Shown here one piece after another: positions 10,512 through 22,944 of a stretch of 64,000 nt of DNA. The notes beneath the pieces were generated by a model, which saw nothing but the letters and a program-made list of their open reading frames with translations, ran no database searches and was not told the origin of the DNA. The stretch covers positions 16,316,698 through 16,380,697 of the forward strand of contig NC_054869.1 of assembly GCF_018320785.1 (NCBI RefSeq), in the 5' to 3' direction. Position numbers and translations under genes: made by a program. Each line of letters begins with the position of its first letter. The stretch's first letter is position 1. The stretch is from Cheilinus undulatus (Eukaryota; Chordata; Actinopteri; Labriformes; Labridae).

Positions 10512-13500
10512 CTATAATCTTGTGAGTTGTGCCATGATATCAGCTCCTCTTTGCAGCCTTAGGCATCGCTTGGAAAGGCGAACAGGAGCCCCTCGTTTTC
10601 TGTCATTTCGCACCACAGCAGTGTCTTTTCCTTCTATCTTCTTAAGTGCTCGAAGTAGGTCAGAGGCTTTAGTGAAGCCTCCAGAACAGCTAAAAAAGAA
10701 ATATAAAGTAAATCAGAAACAGAACCAAACATTATAATCTGTCACAGCAGCAAACTGAGCTAACACGTAAGACAGGAGACTAGCACTGCCTTGACACAAA
10801 AAAATGTCTGAGATTAACATAAATAAGCACATAGGACATTCAAACCTTTTCTTGCCCTGGCACTTCTTCCTCTTTGGCAGTTTAAAGCAGTTCGGAGAGA
10901 CAAAATCCATCAGCAGTGCAGGAAGAACACCAGGTTGCTTGAAGGCTTTAATTTGAAGAGCCAGGCTGTAAAATTAATAAAAAAAGACAATTCCATTTAC
11001 AACTTGAATACAGCTGAAAGCAGGAAACAACAGGGCAGGAATGACACTCTATAAAGCATGATGTATTCATGAATGACTCAGAGGGGCACAGACAAAGAAA
11101 GAGATAGCTGCCTGAGGGGGCAGGAGCCTTTCCTTTATTATAACATGAGGCAGAAAGGAATGAGGAATAATAGTCATACCATACATTCAGTACGAAAGCA
11201 TAAGAGAGAGTGAGCCACACAGTAGTGGGAGCCACAGTCAATATAAATCAAACATAAAGCCGACGCTGTAACACAGATGCAACTACTTCCAGGAAACATG
11301 ACTCAGATCCTTGTTAGGGATACATCTATATTTTTTCAAGCCTCTGGTGCTCATATGGTTTTGGTTCCTGCACATCCTTGTCTTAACACTCCACTGATAT
11401 GCTTTTACTGTCAGCAGAGGGGATGAATACCAAAGTTTGAAATGCAAAAATGCATTTTTTATGGCAGTTTGAACAAGAAAAATAAAATAAAACAAAACAA
11501 AAAAAATTACAAAATTACAAAGTAGCGAAAAAAACAAGCATTTGTCTTACTTTCTATAACAAATTACAAAGAAGGAGGGTTTTTTGTTGCTGTTTTTTTT
11601 TATTTTATTTTTTTTTTTATTCAGGGGCATATCAAAAGGCTGGCCAGGGGTGGCCTAGCATCCTTTCACCCAACCTGGCCCCACAAAAAAGTAAAACAAG
11701 GGGCCAACCCATCCAAAGGGCCCTCTCATTCTAAACAATGATTGTTCTATTTTTTTTCTTACTTTTCTGATACTACATGTTCATTTAAACGTTTTTGTTT
11801 TGGTATTTTGAAGTAGAGTCGTATGAGGTGCTTGGCAATAGTGGAGACATCTAGACGCAGTAATTTCAGTGAGCGTTGCCCCTTCAAACAGGACGCGCTG
11901 AAGTGAGCAAAGCTATTTAGCATAGCAGTTGGGTAAAATATTGCCACGTAGCTGAAAAGGTTTTAGGTCAAAATAGGCCAAAAAGCAATGTTGGCTCAAT
12001 TGCACACTATATTGAAATTTTTGACAAAGCATGCAGGCCTGAACAGCTGACTAGATACGCTGAGGCGGAAGAACACGTAGCTGGTAGCTGAAGCTCACAT
12101 TGCGAAATAGTGCCAAGCACAGAGGCTGTCTGTAGAAAAAATAAAACACACACAAAAAAAATTCAATATAGTGTACAGTTGAGCCAACATTGTTTTTTGG
12201 CCCATTTTGACCTAAAACTCTCTAAATTACACCAAGAAGCTACCCATGTGCTATGCTTTACTGCTGGTATCAGTGAGTCATCTTAAAGGGGCAGTGCTCT
12301 CTGAAATCACTGGAGGGTAATGCCATTTGTACTAGAGGTCTCTGTGTCCCATGGACCTCCACATCTCCTTTGTTGCTGCTCAGACTGTCCTCTGCTCAGC
12401 TGTTCTGTTGCAGATATCTGTGTCTGAGCCACGGTGAGCCAACATCACAGATACATCAATGGCTTTGAACAACTCACACAATATCCCTTTATATTTCCTC
12501 AAAAGAGTTTGAGTAAAGTTCCACCATTTATCCAATTATCCCATTTCATTGTGTTTTGCTGCTCTGGCTTTTACTGTTGGCTGCATTGCTCAACACTGCC
12601 ACCTTGATTACTGATGGTATCACTACATTTAGCTTGTGTTGAGAGAATGTGCAGAAATATGGAGGAAATGACAGACAGAAAGTTTTGTCTGTATGCATTT
12701 GTGTTTCAAATGTGTAGAAGAGTATAAATTTGCCTTTAGGGTGTTTGCTTTTGCTCAGGATGTTGTTTGTGCTGAAAATATGGCTCTGCAAATCCAAAAA
12801 GATGTTTTTTTAAGATTTATTTTTGGGGCTTTTTTTTTGCATTCAAAAGAGAGAGATAGTACAGTGGGTAGAGTCAGAAACAGGGATGAGAGAGTGGGGA
12901 ACAACATGCTGTGAAGAGCCCCAGGCCGGACTACGCCACCTGCGTACTTGGGGTGCAACCTTACCAAAAGGCCATCTGTGCCCTGTACAAAGATTCTTGA
13001 GCTGAGATTTACATGTTGCCACCTGTTGTTTAATTGATAGTTGTACAATTCTAAATCAAAATATCAAATCTTCTGAATCTTTAATGTTAGTATTGTAAAA
13101 GTATAGACATGCTCATTAGTGACAGGGTAAATAAATGCTGCTAATTTGTGTGTGCTTGTACTGCTATATGAGTCAGTGCCGCTGGAAGCCCACCTCTATC
13201 AGAAATAGTCAGGATCCAACCCATTTGTTTTTTTCAACTCAGACATGGGAAGCACACAAACTTCTACTAATTCTGGAGTACATTATTTCCCCAGTCGCTG
13301 ACAGTGAAAACAAACTTTAAAATCATTTGTTTTTCAGTGGCCAGTATGAACAGGAGAAATGCTTTATCCCAGCTTAACCAGTTTCACTGTTCTGAAAAGT
13401 GCCTGTTTGTTTTCAGACAGATTTGAAAAATTGAAACCTCTCCTTTAACGGTCACAGTAAGCCAGCTGCTATAGCTTTTCTTAGTGTAGCATGTCAAACA

Positions 13501-16500
13501 TCTGTTGTGAAATAAAGGCCTATTTCAGCTTACTGGGCTTAATGAACCATCACTGGTGTTACTGGTGACATCAGTGGGTTTTGTGATCTTTTCTGAAACA
13601 AAGGCTGGCTGACTCAGCAGGTGCAGCTTAATAACATAAAACTGGTCATCAACTGCTAATTTATTTCTTCTTTGGTGTTATTATCATAGCTTTAGCAAAC
13701 ATTCTTTCAGCATGTTATTGAAGATCCTCTATCACTGTAGAGACTGAACTCTGCTGGAGACAGTTTTATAATTACTTCAAATGGTTCTACCACAGTATGA
13801 GCCTTCTTCTTTATAAGAAATAAAAAAAAAACTCCTGAGCTTTATTTCAATCTTCTACATGACTTCTAATTTTGCTCAAAGTTGCCGTGGTTATGTCATC
13901 TCTCTGCAGCCTACAGGCCAAACCTTGAAGTAGAACAGGAATGCCAAACACTCAGTATGGATTATGAGGGTAGATGCTTTTAGTCTGGACTGGTTCACAA
14001 GCTGTGAGAGGCTTGTTCATCCTTGGCTTCAGTCAATTATGTTGTAAAGCTGTTTCCATGGGTGATAATAGTGTTTGTCTAAACTTCTGGTTTTGCAGCC
14101 AAAACAAAAAAACCCTCAGTTTGGAGCTGTGAAGCTGGAGTTTTCTCAAGATGGAAAGTAATGTCAGGAGTGTTTTTGTTTTTATATATCTTCATATATT
14201 TTACAGCAGTTATACATGGAAGTTTTTAAAGTCACAATTAAAGCTGAGAAAAACAAAAACATGCCTGAGACAGAGGTTATGGTTTTGGGTTGTCTGTCAA
14301 TTTGTGGACTTGCACATTAGTTTCTACATCTTTCTGGACCATTCTCCAGACACTATGTGGACAAAAGTATTCAGCCACACCTGCTCATCATGGAATTCAG
14401 GTGTTTTGATCAGTTGCCACAGGTGTATAGAATCAGGCACCTGATACTAAATGGGAACTATCAGAAAGTGGAAGCATTTAGGAACAACAGCAATTCAGCC
14501 ATGAAGCAGGAGACTATGTATAATCACAGAGCAGGGTCAATGACTGCTAAGGCACAAGGTATAAAAGTCGCCAACGCTCTGCTGATTCCATTGCTGAAGA
14601 CTTCTGAACTTCCACTATGTTAAGTGCAAAAACTGTGCAGCGGGAGCTTCAATTAATGGGTTTCCATGGCTGAGCAACTGCATGCAAGCCCCATATGACC
14701 AAGTCAAATTCCAAGGATCAAAAGGAGTGGTGTAAAGCAGACAGACACTAGACTGTAGGGCAGTGGAAATGTGTTCTGTGCAGTGACGAATTACACTTCA
14801 GCATTTAGTTGGCTGAGTCTGGGTTTGGCAGATGCTGGGAGAACGTTACCTGCCTGGCTGCATTGTGCCAACTGTGGAGTTTGGTGGAGAAGGGACAATG
14901 GTATGGGGCTGTTTCTCAGGGTTTGAGCTGGGCCCTTATCTCCTGTGAATGCCAGTCTTAATGCATCAGCATACCAAGATATTTGGACAATGCTATGCTT
15001 CCAACTTTGTGGCAACAGTTTGGGGAAGGCCCTTTTCTATTCTGACATGAGTGTGCCCCAGTACACAAAGCAAGCACTATAAAGACATGGTTTGATGATT
15101 TCTGTGTGGAAGAACTTGACTGGCCTGCACAGAACCCTGACCTCAACTCCATCGGGCTTGTTTGGGATGAATTGGAACCTGTTTGCTAAACAGGCCGTCT
15201 TGTCCAACATCAGTCTGTCTATCTGTCCATCCATCTATCAATATATCAGAGGGATTTTCATCAAACCTAAAAAAAAAAAAGCCTACAATGATGCTCTGAG
15301 ATTACTACTGAAAAGACCAAGATGGTGCAGTGCAAGTGAGATGTTTGTAGGTGCAGGAGTTAATACTCTACATGCTGTATTAAGAAATCTTGTGTATAAA
15401 TTCATGTGTCGACTTGATTCCACTGGGAATGAAATTGTTTTGGCCTTAACGAACATCAAACATAGTGCTATTAAATACATGTCTCCACTATGGAAACACT
15501 GGTACAGATGCCTGTTTTTAGTATAATTTTATTTTTTGTGCTTATATTGAATCTGATTCATTAACTTATTGTGCCGTCTCGGTAACATGCATGTATTGTT
15601 CTGTCCTTTTTATGTGTTTTGTATTGTTTTGTTTGGTTTTTGTTCTTTTTTATTCTTTGGACCTAGAGTCTGTAATAAAGTTTTGAATTGAATTTTGAAT
15701 TGAGTTTTGAAACATTGCACAAATGTACAATCTAACTGACAGATTTTTCAGCTCATATGTCAAAGGTCAAGGTTGTTTCATTTCATAACTGTTCCTTAAT
15801 TGTGAATGGGATATATTAAGGCTTTGAGGTAAGTCCACTCTGACTCATGGATGAGCTGATTGGAATTTGATTGTAAAAGGTCAAGGTCACTGAGCCTTAG
15901 GTTCAACCCTTATTTATGTGGTTTCTATGAATCACAATACCACAGAAACCACCTTGGCTTTTCTTCTTGTCTGACCACTGTACTTTCACTGTCTAGCAAT
16001 TTTCCCATAGCCCTCCGACGCCATGAGCTGATCACATTTCTTACAGCTATACAATGCACTTGAACATCCAGCTCATAGATGTCCTTGCAAAAGCATTAGA
16101 GGCTTTGATTTGCTCACATAGTTTTTATTGAATTGATACAGTAATAGCATAGGCAACACTCATCTGAAGATGACGAGCATGAAGTGTACTTAATCTCATT
16201 TCCTAAACCTCACATAAACAAATGTTTTTCTTTTAAGTGGTTATGTTCTAATAACACTGCTTCTATACTATAGCTATATCCATGCTACTCGCTACACTGG
16301 TGGCAGCCACTGCTACCGGCTATACAACTAAACCTAGTTACTGCCTTGATTTGAAGATGCCGATTGGTAAGGTCTATTCTCAGACCTAGCAGAATTGTTT
16401 CAGATTGGAGCTTTGCAACCTGGATCAGCCTGATGACAGGCATGGAATCTGGACAATCCATCTGCTTTGCAAAGTTACACTTCTACAGTGTTGGGATTAA

Positions 16501-19500
16501 GAAAGAGTGCAAAAATATCCCATCAGGAGTTCCTTTTTTTGGGCGGTATTACAGTAAGATGTTTCTTCTGTCATTCATAAGTGGTTGTAATGGGAAATAA
16601 AAATCATATCAGCTCTGCAAAACTATAAACCTTGACACTTTGAAGCACAAAAATGAGGGTGTTAAAACTGCAGTAATGATTAACAGATATAAAAATGTAA
16701 TTTTACCGGCTAGTGCAGTCACAGTGGTATGCAGTCTTTAAATCCACATTCAGCAGATCATACTTCTTCTCCAGTGGAAGTATTTTATATTTGCATTCAT
16801 CCAGATGCTTAAGGCTTCCACACAGGAGGTGATTATCTGCAGGAGCGAAAATAGACAGAGGATCTCTCATGAAAAATCCAGGTTTACTCACATTTCTTTA
16901 TATAACTAAAAAACTGGGATTCTCACTGCTAAAGGAAAGATTAACAGAGGGAGTTTATATCCGGAAGTTTTCAGTATCAAAAATCAGCTGTATGCTCCAC
17001 CTGTAGAGGCCTAGATCAAGATCTTTAATTCTACAGTGAAAATTCTGTGGTTCTTTTGAAAGTCAAGCCCTTTCAAGCCCATTTACTTGATTGAACAGTA
17101 GGAATAAACTAAGATTAGTTATACCTTCTGTTGAAATTGTGGTTAGCATGTGCATGCACTCACCTGTCAGGCCTCCCTGTACAGGTGCAGTTGGTGCTTT
17201 GGTTCCACCCATTGGCTTCTGTGTAGTGATATTCCAAACCAGATGGGAATTCTTCAGCTTCCCTGGCTCTCCATCTTCAAATGACGCTTGTTTTGGTTTT
17301 TCAGAAGTGTCTCTACTCCAGAGATTTTTCAGGGTGTCTTGTTTGTCTATTTCTGTTGTTTTTTGAAGCAGCAGATTCTCTTGTGATTTTTTCTGTAACT
17401 TGGTTGTTGAGGGTGTAACAGTTGTGCTGTTAGATGGTTTTTCAAGATTTTTGCATCTTTTACAATGAGGCTGAAAAGCGTCCCCTCTGAGCAGTGATTT
17501 AAATCCACAGCAGGGTCTTTGTTTAGGCTTTTTTTGCTTACTTTTAGTCCCTGTTGTGCTTGCTCTTGGTGTCCGGATTGCTTGTGTGGATGTTAAAAAC
17601 AGGGTTCTTTGCATTGTGGATGTTGCTTGTGGGTAGGGGGTTGTGGTCACATTCAATGGAACTCGGCTGTTCTGTTTGGCAGAGGATGACTTGCCCTTTC
17701 TGGGACTGTTCTTTTTCCCAACTCTTTTTTGATTTGGTACATACGTACTACTTTCAGAAGCATTTAAAACACTCATCTCTGTTGAAGTAGTACTGTTGTG
17801 CACCTTTGATATATGCATGGGTGCCTCTTTGGATAGTTTGCGACGTCTTTTGCATCCTTTTCCCTTCTTCTTTCTGGTGTAGAAAGTGTCTCCTCTGGGT
17901 GGGTCTCTGGTGCGGCATCTATGATCACTCTGTGGAGACTTTGTGCTGATCTTAGGGCTTTCTGTCACCTGCTGCCCTTCAATTTGTGTTATATTGTCGA
18001 TGTTGTCCCTGTGTTTGCCTGTTGTTACATCAGAGGTGTTGAAAGGGAGGGGGGTTTTTAAGACAGCATATGGAGCCACATTGGCTGCTTTGCACCTATA
18101 GAGAGTGGAGATGCTTGTTAAATCTGAGTTATGGAAAAAGGGGCGTTTATATTTCACTTGCTGCACACACAGCTATACTACACATTCCTTGCAGAAACAT
18201 TTACCTTAAAAGAGGTAGAGGTAGACATTATTATTTTTAGGGGTAGAAGGTATAATTATGAGTACTTTTAATGTGCAGTTTCCATCTATTACAGGTTGGG
18301 AAGTCAAAAATCCCTCACACATACCATTGTAATTGTCACAAATGCATAAAGTTTGCCAATGCAAAACTAAAAGTGCTAAAAAAAACTGGGACACATTACT
18401 CGTTCTTGTGGTTGGGTCACTTGTTAGTTATCTGCTAAAGATGTGGAAACAGAGCAGAGTCAGGCACAGTGCCCTGTGTGGATTTGTGAGGTTTGGCAGA
18501 GTGTCAGGCATGTCCTAACAAGCAGAGCAGGTACTACATATATCTGCTGATCTGACTACCAATTGAACTTTTCCTGCACTTTTTACTGAACACGCCTGTC
18601 TTGTGGTTTGTTTTCTTTGCATCTAGCAATATTCAGTAAAAGCAATATTCCCTTACATTCCCCACCAGTACATCTGAGTGCATCGTTTCTGCTGGATGAG
18701 CTCAAAGCAGGGGACCTGCAGGATGCTGAAGAAGCTGTAGCCCACCATGCTGGCAATGGTGTCATTGACACTGAGGAGGCACTGACGAAATCTGGTGAAA
18801 GGCACAAAACCAAGGACACAAAACAAAATTATCAAACACTTTGTGAGTTAATGCCCTTGAACACTGCTTCATTTTGTCTGCAGCTTTTCTGGAGTACAAA
18901 CAATAAAACCTTTAGCTGGGAGGTAAAATGTCAGTCTTTTTATTTCTTCTTATTAGGCATGCAACTGTCAGCACTACATGGGAAGAGCATAAAATAGACA
19001 CTGAGCAACTGTAAAATAATTGAGGGAGGAATGCAATGCCTGAAAAACAGTAAAAAAATGAGCGTGTTCGCTCATGAATTCAAAAGTTTGTCAGGAGGGT
19101 TCACTGCAGTGATGAATTTATTACTTTTGGATGAATGGTAATGGCCTCAGGATTCTTGACTTAAACCCACTGATATTCATTACCTTAGAGACAAATTATT
19201 ATAACATGTGTGTTCCAGACTGAGGGACTATCTTATTGACATAAAATGCAATATTTACACTACCTTATTCATCCCATCAACAGGGCTTTCCTCACTGGAT
19301 TTGCACAGTTTAGAGAAAGAAGCCTAATATGGGTTTCCCCTTAGGTGTGAATACTTTAAACCCAGAATCAGTGTTAGTTGCCCTGGTCCTGCACTCATAG
19401 GTTCACCTTCGGTCACAGTCGCAGTGTGAGACGGTGTAGAATCTGGAGTTGAAGATGCCATAATTCATAGTGAACGATGGGATGATGTGATGGCACTGGT

Positions 19501-20602
19501 CATGCTCACGGCAACATCTGTCAGCATCCTCAAACATCCCTGAGAAGGAGAATGAGATTTGAACTTAGTCCCTTTTCAAAGGACACTTTGCTTGAATTCA
19601 AGCATACATTTTATTATAGTAAAAATCTTCAAAGTTGTTTGAAAGTTAAAAAATGTTTGGGTTAAGATCTTTATTTGAAAAGCTATTTTCATTGTGATAA
19701 AATTTTGGACATTTAAACTTTATCTCCATTTTGTTTGAAGACACCCTATGAGTAGAAATGACATATTTTCATTGAGGTTGTGTTCTGTTCATTTTCAATT
19801 AAAATCAGTTCAGTTAAACTAATCTCATAAAAGTTATTGCCCTACATCACATCCTGTTAACTCTCAAACATGTTAACACACAATGATATTTTGGACTATA
19901 AAATTGCTTGATCATCTATGATATTTGTATGCTGTATTTCTGGGAAATAGTGCTGTATTTGAGGTAAGGGGCCCCTGAAAGTCCCCTCGGATCTGTATCA
20001 CACTTTCTTTCAGACTGAAGTGACATCATGATATTATTCCCTACCTTGCATTCCTCTTGTTTTTTTTGGGCCAGTCAAAAATGTCTGTGGCTAAGAAAGA
20101 GATAACAATCCTTACCTAACTCTTCGTATCCCCTCGCTCTACTTCCAGTGCCACACCACAGCGTCCCTGGAAATATCACACCGCGTCGCCTGCGGATTTT
20201 CCCCTCCGTCTCATCGCTCCGTAGGTGTTTGGCAAACTTTTGTGCATCCGAGGAGCCGAGTGCGCACGGAGCATCTGGAGCCAACAACACACTGATGTTA
20301 AACCTCTGCTCGGTCTCTTGCCTCAGCGTGCTGCTCTCGTCGCAGAGAGCGAGGTATCTTTCCGTGTCCAGCGGACTAGGATTCACCTCACAGGTCACCA
20401 ATCGCCCGTCGTCGAACCACAGGGTCAGGTACAGAGAGCGCGCGCCGGCTGCGTCTTCTCGCAGGAACGTAACGCGCGTCTGTCCGTCATGTGCAGGAGT
20501 GGATCTGACACAGGAGACACCTGATCCCATCAGATCGTGCGCTTTTGATAAAACAAGCGATGATAAGACGAGCAGAAGTTGTAAAAGGCACCTGTTGTGC
20601 AT
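10512..20602 (-). CDS. pla2g3: Group III secreted phospholipase A2
   Basis: Hydrolyses the sn-2 ester of phospholipids outside the cell or in the secretory pathway, using calcium. Exons (minus): 20602-20116, 19539-19407, 18791-18657, 18095-17164, 16836-16707, 10965-10846, 10689-10512, giving 704 codons plus stop with matching phases and GT-AG sites. A signal peptide ([20 protein letters not shown]) begins at the first ATG. After an N-terminal extension and a basic RRRR site come the calcium loop (TLWCGTGS, about residues 147-154) and the catalytic pair His175-Asp176 in CCREHDQC, then [17 protein letters not shown] and [12 protein letters not shown], all bee-venom-type group III features. Exon 4 encodes a long basic Ser/Thr/Lys-rich region with N-glycosylation motifs and two RGD triplets. 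Exons 5-7 match the cysteine-containing C-terminal domain. It is longer than human PLA2G3 (about 509 residues), mostly through exon 4. No disabling change is seen. Confidence 0.93.
11835..12325. mobile_element. Long-TIR foldback element in pla2g3 intron 5
   Basis: TTTTAGGTCAAAATAGGCC (from 11961) and the inverted GGCCCATTTTGACCTAAAA (to 12217) are the clearest part of arms that stay complementary outward, to about 11850 and 12310, through motifs such as AGCATAGC and TTTCAGTGAG. Each arm is roughly 170 bp around a short core. The same family recurs, much larger, at about 43787-46225. Outer edges are approximate and no target duplication was found. Confidence 0.6.
12790..12995 (-). mobile_element. 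tRNA-derived SINE (copy 1)
   Basis: Read on the minus strand, a diverged tRNA-like head with TACGCAGGTGGCGTAGTCCGG precedes a CT-rich body (CCCACTCTCTCATCCCTG, TGACTCTACCCACTGTAC). The same body occurs at 30945-31115 and, inverted, at 59878-60110. This is a common teleost SINE architecture; this copy is truncated and decayed. Confidence 0.55.
13030..14345. other. pla2g3 intron 5, no feature seen
   Basis: Ordinary AT-rich intron sequence between the SINE and the Tc1 remnant. No exon-like frame with flanking splice sites and no clear inverted or tandem repeat was recognised. Confidence 0.4.
14351..15215 (+). pseudogene. Tc1-like transposase remnant
   Basis: It starts with the terminal sequence CACTATGTGGACAAAAGTAT and runs, with many indels and stops, through recognisable Tc1 transposase DNA: AGTCGCCAACGCTCTGCTGA, CTGTGCAGCGGGAGCTTC, CCTGCCTGGCTGCATTGTGC, TTTGGGGAAGGCCCTTTTC and AAGAACTTGACTGGCC. 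The frame is shattered and the 3' inverted repeat is missing. A fragment of the same family lies inverted at 37186-38103. Confidence 0.85.
15240..15705 (+). mobile_element. 3' end of an L2-type LINE
   Basis: Frame-intact codons (about 15280-15480) read [40 protein letters not shown] and [10 protein letters not shown]. This resembles the segment after the reverse transcriptase in L2/Maui-like fish LINEs, with its SA..MF, R..Y.F..R and S.N motifs. It ends in an A-rich TTGAATT tail. The 5' part is absent, as usual for truncated insertions. Confidence 0.6.
16358..16480 (-). mobile_element. MITE fragment related to the TAACCT family
   Basis: The minus strand reads GTAACTTTGCAAAGCAGATG, then CCATGCCTGTCATCAGGC and TTGCAAAGCTCCAATCTGA. 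The first and last pieces match the left end of the full elements, and the middle matches 49365-49410. Only one end is present. Confidence 0.5.
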
Positions 20603-21887
20603 CTCAGTGTGGAATGAATGGATGGTCAATTTAGCTGAATAGCAGGTGAAGCGGAAAAAGAATGAATAGAAGAATCATTCCAAATTAGTTATTGCATTGA
20701 TGCACTTGTGCACCGGCTTCTGTCTGTTTTCCAAGTGGGCGTGTGTGCCTCCAGGTTAACGCTTTCCCCATTGGTTCATTTGGAGGCTCGTAAGATTTGT
20801 GGCACACCTCACTTTATGAATGCGTGGGTGTGAGATTTTTCTCAGACAGGGTTCGGTTCATGATTAACCCATATGGCATAAACTACCAACGGTTTTTCCC
20901 CACCTCGATTTGTAATCCAAGTTTAATCAAGCGAAGTAGTTCGCAGACTTCTTTTGAATTGTATTGATTCATGGGAAAAGAGACAGTTACGTCACCAGAT
21001 TTATGTGGTATGCTGTATTGCTGTCTTTACCTGTAGGGCTTCCGACAGGTGCTGAGAGCACGTGTGCAGATGTGTGAGATCATGAAATCTACAAATTCTG
21101 ACAAAAATATTGCCTGGACTGAAACTTAAATTTTAATATTGTTTAACATATTGGCTGGAAAAAATCCCAGCTTTCTCTTGGACAGAAATTCTTTCTTATG
21201 TAAATATCCATTATCCTCTTTTTTCATTCACAGTAGCCTATTTTTCGTCCTGTTAACATTAGAATGAGCAGGCTGTTGTTCCTACTAACACTACTGCTAA
21301 TACCACACTCAGCACTCAAAAAAGCGATTTTTTTACTGACTCAAGAACAAGATCAAATTTAAATGATTTTACTCAGTTACACATATTTTTAACCTTCATT
21401 CATAGCAAACAAATAAAATCAGTTATAAGTTGTTATAGCTTACAGTGAATTCAGATGACAGACATAAAACAAATGAGACTGGGTTTCATCAAGGTTCAGT
21501 CAGTGTCAGCATTTTGCTTTTTCTGGTCAGCAGGTTAAACCAAAGAAGAATGTTTGCACCCAAAGGTCGATGGTGTTTTGTGCCCTCAACTTTACCTGGA
21601 AGGCACATCCCACCCTCTAACCGCCTTCCAGGTGAGGTCATGAGCATAACCCTTCATCCAGTCCCCAGTCACCATCATATCGAGAGAGCTTGCCGCTTCA
21701 CCAGACAACTATGCTAGCTTGCTTGCTAGCTTCTATATTAGGCATAAGTTTGTTAATATAAACTACCTTAAATCAAATCGGAATAATGTCGTGGAGTAAA
21801 ACAAACAAACTAACAAAATCAACCCATTTGAATCTCCTTAGCAGGTTATGAAAGGCTTGTTTATTTGGTTGACTTCTGGATGCTTTC
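20603..21887. other. Upstream region of pla2g3; no clear feature
   Basis: The first 200 bp upstream of the pla2g3 ATG must hold its promoter, but no confident TATA box or other element was identified. The remainder is AT-rich with no gene-like frame. Confidence 0.3.
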
Positions 21888-22445
21888 TAACCTTGCAAAG
21901 CAGATGGATACACCCGTTTCCTTGTTTTTCACTGGCAAATCCATCTTGCAAAGCTCCCATCTGAACTGTTTGGGCCTCTTTTAGAAAGTGACAGGACCAA
22001 TCAGCGACGAGGGGCAGTACTTTCAGGCGCAGCAGAGTCGTGTTGTAAACAAGCAAGCAGCAGGAGCTGGTGCAGTTATGGAGGAAGAGACTAGCGTGGA
22101 TGCTGCTAAAGCGCCAGTTTTATCAGAACTTGACGGCATGTCTTCGTTAAAAAAGGAGCAAAGAACAGCAGTGAGTTGTTTTCTTTTAAAAAACGACAAA
22201 AGTCAAGTACTTACATGTCTATAGTCACCATGTTTCGTGTTGTCAGTAGCTACGCACGCGCAGCTTGATAGCGGCTACGTGACATGTGTTGCTCTGATTG
22301 GCCCGTAGAGATGTGACAGACAGAACGTTTACCCAATCATAGTTAATTCAGTTTTTTTTCAAATCCTCTGCCTTTTCTCAAACCTTTCCTATTGAAGCTT
22401 TCCCAGATGGATGTGTTTCACACATCCATCTGGCATGTCAGGTTA
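21888..22445 (+). mobile_element. Full-length TAACCT-family MITE, 558 bp
   Basis: It begins TAACCTTGCAAAGCAGATGG and ends CATCTGGCATGTCAGGTTA. The flanks GATGCTTTC (21879-21887) and GATGCCTTC (22446-22454) match at 8 of 9 positions, giving a 9-bp target duplication. Near the right end, CCAGATGGATGTGTTTCACA forms a hairpin with the following ACATCCATCTGG. It carries the 48-codon ORF at 22078-22224. This is the best reference copy in the window. Confidence 0.8.
22078..22224 (+). pseudogene. 48-codon ORF carried by the MITE (copy 2)
   Basis: Starts MEEETSVDAAKAPVLSELDG and ends KNDKSQVLTCL before TAG. It is collinear with the ORF at 8437-8583, including the stop, and most differences are conservative. 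An open frame extends upstream to about 21988 (ISDEGQYFQAQQSR), also similar in the other copy. No complete domain is present, so product and function are unknown. Confidence 0.4.
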
Positions 22446-22944
22446 GATGCCTTCTAGGATGCTTAGCAATATAGGGCCTAGCTGATTTCAAGGCAGCTAA
22501 GGACATGGTAGGGACATGTTTCCAGGCTGCTCATACTAGCTACCTGTCGGGGCAACCTGTTGGTTGTGGATAACTTTAAAGCAGCTTGGCATAGATGACA
22601 CTTTCCTTCCACTCAACACTAGCTACCTGCATGCAGTCACTCGGCCCCTTTCAGTTATTCACAGCCAGCAGGAAGCTATTACACAAAGGCAGCCTGGAAG
22701 GAAAGTGGTGAAATGCAAGGCTGTACTATCTTGCTATTTTGGCGATGACTGAAGTCGTGTTATCATTGCAGTTTAGTGCCTAAACTTTGTACCTATTTTT
22801 ATTTTTATCTTCTGCCATGTCATCTTCTGTGTAGGTACTAGAGTAGCCAATGTAATCTGGCACAATGTTAGTATTGTGAAGAAACAGTTACTATTTCCAG
22901 AAAAGGGGGTATATGTCTGGAAACCAGAAAGCCACAATGAATAA

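Noticed and set aside
15092-15526. 144-codon plus frame as a single host gene
   Set aside because: It joins the decayed end of a Tc1 element to an L2-like LINE tail; the fusion is accidental.
20603-20629. Upstream TTG start for pla2g3
   Set aside because: The ATG at 20602 gives a clean signal peptide at once; the extension adds polar residues in front of it.
20148-20642. 164-codon plus-strand frame
   Set aside because: It lies opposite pla2g3 exon 1, whose minus frame has a signal peptide, PLA2 motifs and matching splice phases. The plus frame is a shadow in GC-rich coding DNA.
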